A stretch of 64,000 bases of DNA, taken from NCBI GenBank assembly GCA_902582755.1, contig CACHSZ010000004.1, positions 56,709-120,708 on the forward strand. The letters are read 5' to 3'. Made by a program: the position numbers and the translations under genes. Under the pieces are notes generated by a model. That model worked only from the letters and a program-made list of their open reading frames with translations, did not search any database and was not told where the DNA came from. Shown here in pieces: positions 39,568-47,607 of this stretch. Source of the DNA: an uncultured Alphaproteobacteria bacterium. Its GTDB lineage: Bacteria > Pseudomonadota > Alphaproteobacteria > HIMB59 > GCA-002718135. Position 1 is the first letter of the stretch. Each line of letters starts with the position of its first letter.

Positions 39568-39782
39568 TTAATCGATTAATATTTGTTTTTTTGCTTTCAA
39601 TTGCAATGACTATGATTATGACTTTTGCAGTTACATTAAGTAATATTGGTTTTTCAAATATTTTTTTTTATAAATGGCTTTTAGCTTGGTTAATTGCATG
39701 TTCAATAGCCATACCTGTCTCTTTGCTATTAAGTCCTTTTATTCAAAAAATTGCAGATAAAATAACAAAAAATATTAATTAA
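39552..39782 (+). CDS. DUF2798-like two-helix membrane protein
   Basis: The 76-residue product has two hydrophobic helices (about 8-30 and 42-62) with the FVFLLSIAMTMIMTFAVT and WLLAWLIACSIAIPVSLLLSPFIQKI segments characteristic of DUF2798. Function is unknown. It starts inside the end of the DUF3604-like gene (16-base overlap) and so is likely translated with it. It ends two bases before the convergent DMT transporter. Confidence 0.8.
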   Translation: MDKKLINRLIFVFLLSIAMTMIMTFAVTLSNIGFSNIFFYKWLLAWLIACSIAIPVSLLLSPFIQKIADKITKNIN

Positions 39783-39783
39783 A

Positions 39784-40632
39784 TCATTTCCTCGTAGCTA
39801 TATAAACCCCAAAAGTACAAATAGTTAAACCAATAAAATCAATTAAATATATATCTTCTCCCAGTACGAAATATGCCATCACGGCTGTAGTTGGCGGTAT
39901 TAAGAAAAATAAATTTGATGTTTTACTTGCTGTTCCAGTTTTAATTAAATACATTAAAATTGCATATGCTCCAAAAGACACCATAATTATTTGCCACCCC
40001 ATTGACAAAATGAATCTTTTATCAAAATTTATAAATGGTACTTCAAATACAAAAGAAACAATAATTAATAAAAGTGTTGCAGCAATAGCTTGATAAAAAT
40101 TATTTACTGATAATGTAATTTCACTTGTAAATTTTTTTTGCCAAATTGTTGCAATAGTTGCACCAAGTAGAGCCACTATTGAAGCGATTACTCCTAAAAC
40201 TGGAATGGTTTTACCAATATCATAACCAATGACTAATACTGTCCCAATAAATCCAAGTGCTATTCCTATCCACTGAACTAGGGTTACTCTTTCTTTTAAT
40301 ATTGGTCCACTAAAAATATTTGTTAGAATAGGTTGTAAACCAACTATTAGAGCAGATAATGTAGCTGATAAACCAATAGAATATGAAAAAAAAACTCCGC
40401 CGAGATAAAAACCATGAAAAAGAACACCTGTAACTGAAGCCTGTAAAATTAATTTATAATTAACTAAAATTTTTTCTCTAAAGAAATAAGAAAATAATAA
40501 AAAAAAAATTGAAACGATTAAAAATCTAAATGATAATGCAGCAAATGGACTTGCTGACTGAACTATAAATTGCCCACTAATAAATGCTGAGCTCCAAAAT
40601 AAAACAAAAAGATAAGGAAAATATAAATTCAT
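39784..40632 (-). CDS. EamA-family (DMT) transporter
   Basis: The 282-residue protein has ten hydrophobic segments arranged as two EamA repeats. Typical features are FWSSAFISGQFIV in the first helix, LSALIVGLQPILTNIF at the end of the first repeat, and KTSNLFFLIPPTTAVMAYFVLGE in the second. Members export metabolites or amino acids, but the substrate cannot be read from sequence. It is a single gene on the minus strand between plus-strand units. Confidence 0.9.
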   Translation of the reverse strand: MNLYFPYLFVLFWSSAFISGQFIVQSASPFAALSFRFLIVSIFFLLFSYFFREKILVNYKLILQASVTGVLFHGFYLGGVFFSYSIGLSATLSALIVGLQPILTNIFSGPILKERVTLVQWIGIALGFIGTVLVIGYDIGKTIPVLGVIASIVALLGATIATIWQKKFTSEITLSVNNFYQAIAATLLLIIVSFVFEVPFINFDKRFILSMGWQIIMVSFGAYAILMYLIKTGTASKTSNLFFLIPPTTAVMAYFVLGEDIYLIDFIGLTICTFGVYIATRK

Positions 40633-40690
40633 AACAAAAGTATATTATTATACATCTACAAGTGATATGAAAATTTCTCTATAGTTTTTT

Positions 40691-41095
40691 ATGCAAAAAG
40701 ATATAAATTTTAATTGCCCAAACTGTTATTCAAATAAATATAAATCTAAAACAACAATGGGAAAGAAATATAATGATGGGCCATATAAAGATGTTGTTTC
40801 AGAAATACAGTGTTCTCGTTGCTTTATGGATATTCCCTCAAACTTATCAGAAAATATTAACAAAAAATTTTTAGATGATTGCCGTAAATTGTGGAATGAT
40901 GTTTACAAACCAATACATAAACTAGATGCTGCAAAATGTTCAAAATGTTATCGTTATTATTGGGAAATAGAAAAATTTTTATTTAAAAACAAAATCTCTA
41001 CTAATGATATTTTTTATCAAACATACAATCCAAAAAAGAATATTGGTGATTTAGTTTGTAAAATTTGCGATCCAGAGGCTTTCAAATCTAGTTAA
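40691..41095 (+). CDS. Four-CxxC putative zinc protein
   Basis: I do not recognise a family. The 134-residue protein has four CxxC pairs: C9/C12, C41/C44, C83/C86 and C123/C126. Together they could form two zinc ribbons, the first pairing C9/C12 with C41/C44 and the second C83/C86 with C123/C126. The first half resembles restriction-alleviation/Lar-like zinc-ribbon proteins in style (CPNCYSNKY...IQCSRC), but this is weak. It is cytoplasmic. Its stop overlaps the start of the following DMT gene by one base, so they are cotranscribed. Confidence 0.7.
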   Translation: MQKDINFNCPNCYSNKYKSKTTMGKKYNDGPYKDVVSEIQCSRCFMDIPSNLSENINKKFLDDCRKLWNDVYKPIHKLDAAKCSKCYRYYWEIEKFLFKNKISTNDIFYQTYNPKKNIGDLVCKICDPEAFKSS

Positions 41096-41943
41096 TGTTA
41101 GCTTATATTTTTAATATTTCAGGATGGCTTTTATTGCCATTTATGGATGGGATTGCAAAGTATTTGTCTTCAGAAATACATTTTGTACAAATTATTTGGG
41201 GAAGATATTTTTTTATGCTTTTAATCAGTTTTCCAGTAGTCTTTATTTTTTTTAGGAAAGAAATTACTTTTCCTAAAGTAATTTCAGTACAACTGTTTAG
41301 AAGTTTTTTTTTATTTTTATCTACTGTTTTTTTCTTTTATGCAATATCAGTTATATCATTAGCTGAAGCTTTGACTTTAGCATTTGTATCACCAATATTT
41401 GTAACAATATTATCCATATTTTTTTTAAAGGAGAAAGTTGGTTTTCATAGATGGGCTGCTGTTATAATTGGTTTTTTTGGTGTATTAATAATAATTAGAC
41501 CAGGATTTATAGAAATTAATTTTTCTTCTTTTGCAGCCATTGGAGCTGGTATTTCATATGCATTTTATATGATATATACACGTAAATTATCTTTTACAGA
41601 CAGTGCTTTTGTTACTTTACTTTTTACTGGAGTGGTAGGTTGTATTTTAATATCACTTGTAGTTCCATTTTTTTGGACAAATTTAGATTTAAGACAATTA
41701 TTATTACTTATCTTATTAGCTTCAATCGGAACTTTAGGTCATTTTTTAATAATTTTATCTTTAAGACTTGGTGAGGCTTCAAAATTAGCTCCTTTAGGTT
41801 ATTTTGAGATATCTACAAATATATTTGTTGGATATGTTTTTTTTAATGACCTGCCTGATATTTGGATTTATTTAGGATTAACTTTGATAGTTTTAAGCGG
41901 TATATATATCTTTATTAGAGAAAATAATAAAACAACCAAATAA
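41095..41943 (+). CDS. EamA-family (DMT) transporter
   Basis: A second DMT permease, 282 residues with two five-helix EamA repeats. LSLAEALTLAFVSPIFVTILSIFFLKEKVG closes the first repeat and GEASKLAPLGYFEISTNIFVGYVFFND is in the second. This pattern is that of the RhaT/SAM-exporter-like (YedA/RarD-like) branch and is distinct from the transporter at 39784. Substrate unknown. Translationally coupled to the four-CxxC protein upstream. Confidence 0.9.
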   Translation: MLAYIFNISGWLLLPFMDGIAKYLSSEIHFVQIIWGRYFFMLLISFPVVFIFFRKEITFPKVISVQLFRSFFLFLSTVFFFYAISVISLAEALTLAFVSPIFVTILSIFFLKEKVGFHRWAAVIIGFFGVLIIIRPGFIEINFSSFAAIGAGISYAFYMIYTRKLSFTDSAFVTLLFTGVVGCILISLVVPFFWTNLDLRQLLLLILLASIGTLGHFLIILSLRLGEASKLAPLGYFEISTNIFVGYVFFNDLPDIWIYLGLTLIVLSGIYIFIRENNKTTK

Positions 41944-41948
41944 ATAAA

Positions 41949-43763
41949 TTAATTAATAATTTCTTTAGTAAAATTTTCTAAATTTATATTCATATCATCG
42001 TCAGGTAAGTGAAAACCTTTTATTGTTTCCTTCCAATCTAGTTTAGAATAATCATCATACTTATTAATAAAGTATTCATTTTCTTTTAAATTAATTTTAT
42101 TATCTTTTTCTTTCAATGAAAATAAGAGGAATATCCATGAACGTGGTTCTAACTCTTTGATTTTTTGAGCATGATTTATACAAATATTGTAATCCTCTTT
42201 ACAAAAATAACCTAAAACAAGATCTCTATATCTATTATCTGATGTTTTTTGACCAGCAGGTATAGGATCTAATTCAAGCGCTTTATGAAGTAATTCTAAA
42301 CCTTGATCAATTTTTTTATTTCTTACTAATATTTCACCGTAAACTGCAAGCACTCTTGGATCATTTGGATTCATAGAATAAGCAATTTTTCCGTGTTCTT
42401 CTGATTCTTCATATTTTTTTTGCATTAAGGAAATAGCTGAGCTAATTCTTCTTACTTCATAATCATTCTCATCGTGCTCTAAACTTTTTTCAATATGGTG
42501 AAAAATCATTTTCATCATTTTATCATTATCTTCATAATATTGTTTACCTAGGCCGCCACCAATTGTACAAGCTTTAAGTGAGTGCGCTCTTGCATTCGTT
42601 TCATCTTGTTCGAGAGCTTTATCAAAGTGAAATAAAGCTTTATCATTATGTTCTTTTGCTACTGATTGTCTAAGCCAATGATATCTTCCAATAACTAAAT
42701 TTTCATAAGAATTTAAATTTTCAGTGGGTTTTCTTTTGATATTTTGTAAATTTGTAATTTCTATATTACCTAATAATTCTTTTGATATCTTTTGTACAAT
42801 TTCATCTTGAATATCAAAAATGTCTTCAAGAACTCTATCATATCGATCTCCCCATATAATAGAACCATCTTTTGCATTAGTTAAATCTACCGCTACTCTT
42901 AATCTATTACCAGCTGATCTAATATTTCCACCAACTAAAAAATCTATTTTATGTTTTTTCGCAAATGTAAGTGCATCTTCATTACTTTTATCATGATCGT
43001 CACATGTCTTTTTTGATACAACATCAAATTCTTTCATTCTGGAAAACTCTATAATTAAATCACCTGTAATAGCTTCTACCAAAAATTCACTGTCATCATT
43101 TTTGCTAACATTCTTAAATGTAAGTATTGCTATTTTTGGCTGTGAAGAATTTCTTGTAATAATTACATTATCATCTTTTTTATTATTTTCATCTTCATTG
43201 TTTTCCTTATTAACTTCTTCAGAGAAAAAATCATCATCATCTATTTTTAAACCTTTTACTTTGAAAACCTCGAACTCATCGCTTATATTTTTGAGTTTTC
43301 TCGTACCATCAGCTTCTATTGAATAATCAATTCTTTTATCAACTTGATCTTTGACAATTTTTGACACAAGAATTTTACCTGGCTCACTTTGACTTTCTAG
43401 TCTTGCAGCAACATTGACACCTGAACCCATTATATTATTATTTTCTACAATAACATCATCAACGTGGATACCAACTCTCCAGCTTAATTGTAACTTAGTT
43501 AAAGAATGTTCATTTCTTTCATATAATTTATCCTGAAATTTAATAGCAGCTTTAACACATTGTACAGGACTAGAGAATTCAGCAACAACTGAATCACCAG
43601 CAGTTGAAAAAATTTTACCACCAAATTCAGCTATAACTTCATCAATTATTTTTCTGCAATCATTAAGATTAGTGAGTGTAAGCTCTTCGCTATCCTCCAT
43701 ATGTTTACTAAAATTAACACAATCGGTAGCAAGAATAGTTGCTAATTTTCTTTCAGAATTCAT
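41949..43763 (-). CDS. Class III adenylate/guanylate cyclase with TolB-like and TPR domains
   Basis: The 604-residue product has three parts. Residues 5-170 are a class III cyclase domain with metal aspartates D14 (ATDCVNF) and D57 (TAGDSVV) and the catalytic N117/R121 pair (VNVAARLE). After an acidic linker (172-200) residues 208-345 resemble the TolB/FlgO-like domain (PKIAILTFKNVSKNDDSEFLVEAI) found in such cyclases. TPR repeats fill the rest. There is no membrane segment, so it is probably a soluble signalling enzyme regulated through protein contacts. All catalytic residues I can identify are present. Alphaproteobacteria often carry several such genes. Confidence 0.88.
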   Translation of the reverse strand: MNSERKLATILATDCVNFSKHMEDSEELTLTNLNDCRKIIDEVIAEFGGKIFSTAGDSVVAEFSSPVQCVKAAIKFQDKLYERNEHSLTKLQLSWRVGIHVDDVIVENNNIMGSGVNVAARLESQSEPGKILVSKIVKDQVDKRIDYSIEADGTRKLKNISDEFEVFKVKGLKIDDDDFFSEEVNKENNEDENNKKDDNVIITRNSSQPKIAILTFKNVSKNDDSEFLVEAITGDLIIEFSRMKEFDVVSKKTCDDHDKSNEDALTFAKKHKIDFLVGGNIRSAGNRLRVAVDLTNAKDGSIIWGDRYDRVLEDIFDIQDEIVQKISKELLGNIEITNLQNIKRKPTENLNSYENLVIGRYHWLRQSVAKEHNDKALFHFDKALEQDETNARAHSLKACTIGGGLGKQYYEDNDKMMKMIFHHIEKSLEHDENDYEVRRISSAISLMQKKYEESEEHGKIAYSMNPNDPRVLAVYGEILVRNKKIDQGLELLHKALELDPIPAGQKTSDNRYRDLVLGYFCKEDYNICINHAQKIKELEPRSWIFLLFSLKEKDNKINLKENEYFINKYDDYSKLDWKETIKGFHLPDDDMNINLENFTKEIIN

Positions 43764-43872
43764 ATATTTTTTTTAACTAAATTTTTTTTAAAATACCAGC
43801 CAAATATGGTAACTATTGTCACAGAATCTTAAAAAACAAATGTATATATAAATAATTTTATAGGAGGGTTTT

Positions 43873-44289
43873 ATGGTTGAAAGTTTTAATGGAATTTTTT
43901 ATTTGATTTTATACATAATTAATATTGCTTTAGCTGGTTATTACTCATTTACATTTTTATTTAATAAAGAAAAAGAATTTGCAAAATATAATACTGATTC
44001 AAGTGCTGCACCTGCAGCAAATTTTGGAATTTTTTGGGTTACTGCTTTTTTCTTTGTTGGTCTTTATATTTTATTTACTGGACCGGATGGTACTTGGCCT
44101 TTCTTTATAATTAATGTTATTGTCTTTGCAATGGCAACTGTCTACAATTTTTGTTTTCATTTTAAAATAGCTTTCCTTTTTGGAAGAGATAAAGTTAATT
44201 CGACAATAGAACAACCAATTGTATCAGCAGTAGTTCTAGTATTAAACTTATTTATAATTTATGGTTTATCCGATAAAATATATTTATAA
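43873..44289 (+). CDS. Four-helix membrane protein, tandem paralogue 1
   Basis: The 138-residue product has four hydrophobic helices and no recognised family. A strong ribosome site (AGGAGGG) lies eight bases before the ATG. It resembles the next gene: both have LILY-I-(N/S) in helix one, GYY-F after it, and G-Y-LF-GP-G-W-F--N--V around the second and third helices. The pair arose by tandem duplication and has diverged strongly. Small size, strong ribosome site and conserved polar GPDGTWP loop suggest an abundant inner-membrane protein. Confidence 0.78.
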   Translation: MVESFNGIFYLILYIINIALAGYYSFTFLFNKEKEFAKYNTDSSAAPAANFGIFWVTAFFFVGLYILFTGPDGTWPFFIINVIVFAMATVYNFCFHFKIAFLFGRDKVNSTIEQPIVSAVVLVLNLFIIYGLSDKIYL

Positions 44290-44325
44290 TTATAATTTGA
44301 TCGATAATTCAATGAAGGAGAAAAT

Positions 44326-44730
44326 ATGATCGAAGCTTGGGGAGGTACTCTAAATCTAATTTTATATCTAATTAGTATGTTGGGTTTAGGATACTATGCA
44401 TTTCTTACAGTTTTAAGTCCTAATACATTAGTCACTAGATATGATTTAGGAGAAAAATCAGTTCCTATTATAAGAATTGTTGGAACTTTTGTATTGCCAA
44501 TTTTAATTTTGGGAATTTATTTACTTTTTCGAGGACCTGAAGGTGCTTGGATTTTTCTTGTATTAAACTTTCTTGTTTCAACACATCAGGTAATTTTAGG
44601 CTGGGCTACTAGGTTTAAAATTATAGACCCTGATTCAAAGCAAGATGTTGGTGATGAGATAGTAGGGCATGTATTTGTTATTATAGCAATTGTTCTGATC
44701 TACAGACTTTCTTATACAATATACGCTTAG
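44326..44730 (+). CDS. Four-helix membrane protein, tandem paralogue 2
   Basis: The 134-residue product is the downstream member of the pair. It keeps the loop LLFRGPEGAWIFLVLNFLV, equivalent to ILFTGPDGTWPFFIINVIV in the first copy. A strong AAGGAG site precedes the ATG. It is followed directly by a bidirectional terminator, so the two genes form a closed transcription unit. No family or function is recognised. Confidence 0.78.
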   Translation: MIEAWGGTLNLILYLISMLGLGYYAFLTVLSPNTLVTRYDLGEKSVPIIRIVGTFVLPILILGIYLLFRGPEGAWIFLVLNFLVSTHQVILGWATRFKIIDPDSKQDVGDEIVGHVFVIIAIVLIYRLSYTIYA

Positions 44731-44737
44731 TTATATT

Positions 44738-44768
44738 AAGCTGGGATTTAAATCCCAGCTTTTTATCT
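44738..44768. terminator. Bidirectional intrinsic terminator
   Basis: A perfect 24-base palindrome, AAGCTGGGATTT/AAATCCCAGCTT, continues into TTTTT on the plus strand. On the minus strand it is followed by AATATAA. It sits between the convergent ends of the tandem membrane-protein pair and the redoxin gene and should stop transcription from the left strongly, from the right more weakly. Confidence 0.9.
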
Positions 44769-45299
44769 TAATGAAAATTCTTTAATTTCTGAAAATTCAA
44801 AACCATCAAAAGCATCTTTTTCAGAGTATTTAGATCTTATTACAACTCCTTCTTTATCAAGAAAGAAATCTGCAGTCATTATATCTAAGTAGCCGCCAAG
44901 TTTAATAGGAATATAACCCTTGAGCATAGCAGAAAGTGCTTTTGGGAATTTAAAAATAAATGCATTCATTAATTTAGTCATTGATCTATCAATTTCATAT
45001 TTTTTGTAATAGGTAAAATCTGGATCAGCAAGAACTGTAAATGGAAGAGGTCCGTGTTTTTTCATTTGTTTATTTAAAAACTCAACACTAGAATGAAATA
45101 CTAAAACAATTTCAAAATCTTTTCCAAATTCACTATGTTTATTTTTTAAAAGATTAACTTCTAAATTACAAAACATACAAGAAGCAAATCTCATGTATTT
45201 TAAATATACTTTTTTTCCTTTAAAATTATTAAGATCAAAATCTGATCCATCCATTTTCTTTAATTTTAGTTCTGGTGCATCACCTTTTTTTATTTTCAT
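44763..45299 (-). CDS. AhpC/TSA-like redoxin
   Basis: The 178-residue product has a thioredoxin-like peroxiredoxin fold: an N-terminal APELKLKKMDGSDFDLNNFKGKKVYLKYM, then C41-M-F-C44 at the start of the active-site helix, FEIVLVFHSS and LPFTVLADPDFTYYKKYEID. Peroxiredoxins of this branch use the first Cys as the peroxidatic residue, and a CxxC arrangement also allows thiol-disulfide exchange. No signal peptide is visible, so it is probably cytoplasmic. The exact substrate is unknown. Confidence 0.82.
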   Translation of the reverse strand: MKIKKGDAPELKLKKMDGSDFDLNNFKGKKVYLKYMRFASCMFCNLEVNLLKNKHSEFGKDFEIVLVFHSSVEFLNKQMKKHGPLPFTVLADPDFTYYKKYEIDRSMTKLMNAFIFKFPKALSAMLKGYIPIKLGGYLDIMTADFFLDKEGVVIRSKYSEKDAFDGFEFSEIKEFSLR

Positions 45300-45347
45300 A
45301 TTATAACTTTAATACTATAATTACATAAAAAGTAATATTTAATTTTG

Positions 45348-45773
45348 ATGACATTAATAATAACACTAAAATTTATACACTACCTTGCAATTGTTTTTTC
45401 AGGTGGAGTTTTAGTTGGTGGTGGAGTAATTCAATCTGTTTATGCTAAAGCAAATCAAATTCCTGATTTAAATACAGCAAAGATATTGAAGTTACTTGGC
45501 TATATTGGTCTTATATCCCTAATTGTTTTATGGATATCCGGAATTGTACTATCAATTAATCTCTATGGCGGTTTTATAATTAACAGTGCATTTACAATTA
45601 AAATAATTGCAGCAGGTATACTTTTAGGGTTGTCTACTTTTGTAAATTTTCATGTATTTAATTCCTCAAAAAATAATTTACCGCCAAATAAAACTATAAT
45701 GAAAATAGCTACAATGAGTGGAAGAGGGTTACTGATAATAGTACTGATATCTGCTGCTATAGCTTTTTATTAA
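45348..45773 (+). CDS. Four-helix membrane protein, CopD/DUF2269-like
   Basis: The 141-residue product has four membrane helices: KFIHYLAIVFSGGVLVGGGV, LKLLGYIGLISLIVLWISGIVL, FTIKIIAAGILLGLSTFVNF and GLLIIVLISAAIAFY. A His in the first helix (FIHYLAIV) and the GYIGLISLIVLWISG segment recall CopD/DUF2269-type integral membrane proteins that may bind haem or copper. A TTG lies immediately upstream in frame, but I use the ATG. Function unknown. Confidence 0.68.
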   Translation: MTLIITLKFIHYLAIVFSGGVLVGGGVIQSVYAKANQIPDLNTAKILKLLGYIGLISLIVLWISGIVLSINLYGGFIINSAFTIKIIAAGILLGLSTFVNFHVFNSSKNNLPPNKTIMKIATMSGRGLLIIVLISAAIAFY

Positions 45774-45789
45774 ATTACATTATTATATT

Positions 45790-46308
45790 TTATTTAAAAA
45801 ATTCTTCTAATTTATTTAGAGAGCTTTCATTATTTAGAGTTTCATTAAAAATTTCCTCAACTAAATACTTTCCATCTTGAAACTCAGATATGAGAGTTAA
45901 AGTATAAGGTTTAATATCTGCACATATTTTTTGCCTATTTTTAGGATCTTTAACAATACCAGTAGTACATGAAACTAACCACTGCATTCGCATGTCACTA
46001 ATATCAACATCATGTGTGGGAGTAATTTGAAGTTCATCTGTATGGTTTGTTATGAAAGTTTTATAAGTTTCACTATTAATTTTTGCATCGTTTAAAATAT
46101 TAACTATTCTTTTACACTTTGATTTATCTCCATCTAAAACATGAACTACTGCGTTAATTCTTATATCTCGTACAATCGGTATTTCTCCAAAGCCAAAATA
46201 TTGCATTCCGCACATACAGACTCTATTCTCCACATCACAATTTCCAGCATTTGAGACATTAAAAAAGCTTAAGCATAGCAAAACAATTAAAGAGTAAAAA
46301 ATTTTCAT
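45790..46308 (-). CDS. Hypothetical secreted cysteine-containing protein
   Basis: The 172-residue product has a clear signal peptide ending near NAGNC, followed by a Cys-rich start (CDVENRVCMCGM) and further Cys residues at SKCKRI, LVSCTTG and KICADI, consistent with periplasmic disulfides. The remainder is mixed alpha/beta with no family that I recognise. It follows the recombinase gene on the same strand after 79 bases that include a 26-bp tandem duplication. Confidence 0.65.
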   Translation of the reverse strand: MKIFYSLIVLLCLSFFNVSNAGNCDVENRVCMCGMQYFGFGEIPIVRDIRINAVVHVLDGDKSKCKRIVNILNDAKINSETYKTFITNHTDELQITPTHDVDISDMRMQWLVSCTTGIVKDPKNRQKICADIKPYTLTLISEFQDGKYLVEEIFNETLNNESSLNKLEEFFK

Positions 46309-46346
46309 ATATTTTCTTTAAATATTGTTACTAATAATAAGAAAAT

Positions 46347-46398
46347 ATTTAAATTTAATAGTTATAATTTTTATTTAAATTTAATAGTTATAATTTTT
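46347..46398. repeat. Exact 26-bp tandem duplication at recombinase 3' end
   Basis: Two abutting identical 26-base copies (46347-46372 and 46373-46398), beginning ATTTAAATTTAATAGTTATA, span the recombinase stop codon at 46388-46390. The duplicated unit includes the final stop and the bases after it. Identity of the copies indicates recent origin. It could be slippage, or a trace of recombinase activity. Confidence 0.95.
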
Positions 46399-47446
46399 TT
46401 GCTGCACTTGTCTCTTTAATATTTGTTAGCTTTGTATATCTATCTATCATTTGTGTTGTTTTATGACCACTTTGAGCCATAATTTCATGAGTGGGTACTC
46501 CATTCATTCTAGCCTGAGTAATTGAACCTATTCTTAGACTATGACCAGAAATTTTATCACAATTTTCTATGCCTGCGTCTTCGGCTCTTTTCTTTAAAAT
46601 TAAAACAAAACTTGTGTCAGTCAAACTTATTTTTTGATTTTTATTATTAAGAATATATTTTTCTATATTGTTAGCTTTGTTAATTTTATAAAAGAGAGGA
46701 CCTGAGTCAATTAATGCAACGTCTAACCAATTCTTTAACGCAGATACAGGACAATAAGGTGAGTTATTTTTAGGTAAATAGATCATTCTCCCTTCACCTT
46801 TTTGATCAGTTTTAGAAAAAGGAATTAAAACCTGAACACCATCATCTTCAAAATTTAAATGCTCATATTTCATTCCTAACAATTCTGATCTTCTGCAAAA
46901 ACTATAAAATCCAATTAATATTAGAGCTTTATCTCTTATGTTTCTAAAATCATCATTATCCTCTGGAATTTTATTAATTATTTTCTCAATATCTGCTTTC
47001 AAAAGCTCCTTTGCTTGACCAGATTTATTATTTCTTTCATCTCTTACAATTGCACTTATCGTTTCTGATATGTTGGGATTTTTTCTATCAAACTGAAAAC
47101 CATTAATTCTATATTTATAAGTTATAGAGGCTAAAATTCTTTGTATAGTTGACGCTTTATAGGCTGATGAAGAGTAGGGGTTATTATTTAACTTTTCTCT
47201 TCCTGGAATATTACTTGTTCCTTTCAATATTTTTGCTTCTGGATCTTCATGAAGCCAATCCATATAATTAGCAGTTAAAGCATATGCACTTTCTAAATCA
47301 TCAACATCTAATGGACTGCAATTGTATTTATTTTTGCAATAGTCGATAAATTTAAGCCAATCTCCGTTGTATTTGTCCTGAGTATTCTTTGCCTTAGATT
47401 TTTCCTTTAATTTATTTACATTATCATTTAGTGATATTTTAACCAT
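46388..47446 (-). CDS. Tyrosine recombinase/integrase
   Basis: The 352-residue product has an N-terminal SAM-like core-binding domain (about 15-140) and a C-terminal catalytic domain with all active residues visible: R185 (CRRSEL), K212 (SKTDQKGEGR), H302 and R305 (GHSLRIGS), H328 (SGHKTTQMI) and Y337 (DRYTKL). It is larger than XerC/XerD (about 300) and lacks their typical N-terminus, so it is better read as a mobile-element or genomic-island integrase. No other phage or transposon gene lies near. It is flanked by an inverted repeat upstream and a tandem duplication downstream. Confidence 0.9.
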   Translation of the reverse strand: MVKISLNDNVNKLKEKSKAKNTQDKYNGDWLKFIDYCKNKYNCSPLDVDDLESAYALTANYMDWLHEDPEAKILKGTSNIPGREKLNNNPYSSSAYKASTIQRILASITYKYRINGFQFDRKNPNISETISAIVRDERNNKSGQAKELLKADIEKIINKIPEDNDDFRNIRDKALILIGFYSFCRRSELLGMKYEHLNFEDDGVQVLIPFSKTDQKGEGRMIYLPKNNSPYCPVSALKNWLDVALIDSGPLFYKINKANNIEKYILNNKNQKISLTDTSFVLILKKRAEDAGIENCDKISGHSLRIGSITQARMNGVPTHEIMAQSGHKTTQMIDRYTKLTNIKETSAAKKL

Positions 47447-47454
47447 ATTATATA

Positions 47455-47478
47455 TTACGATAATTACAGTTATCGTAA
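47455..47478. repeat. Inverted repeat before recombinase start
   Basis: Perfect 9-base arms TTACGATAA and TTATCGTAA are separated by TTACAG. The element lies eight bases before the recombinase ATG (minus strand). It could be an autoregulatory operator or a recombinase arm/core binding site. The spacing also resembles a tyrosine-recombinase core (two inverted arms around a 6-base crossover region). Confidence 0.75.
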
Positions 47479-47607
47479 ATAATAGTCAAGTAATAATTAT
47501 TAATACAATAAATCAATAAGTTATATATATTATCTAAATCTATTTATAATATTACAAACTAGATATAGATTTTCACGTGTAATAAAATACTGTATATAGT
47601 GTATCAA

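Noticed and set aside
46388-47446. Chromosome dimer recombinase XerC/XerD
   Set aside because: The protein is about 50 residues longer, with a different N-terminal domain and local repeats, so a housekeeping Xer role is unlikely.
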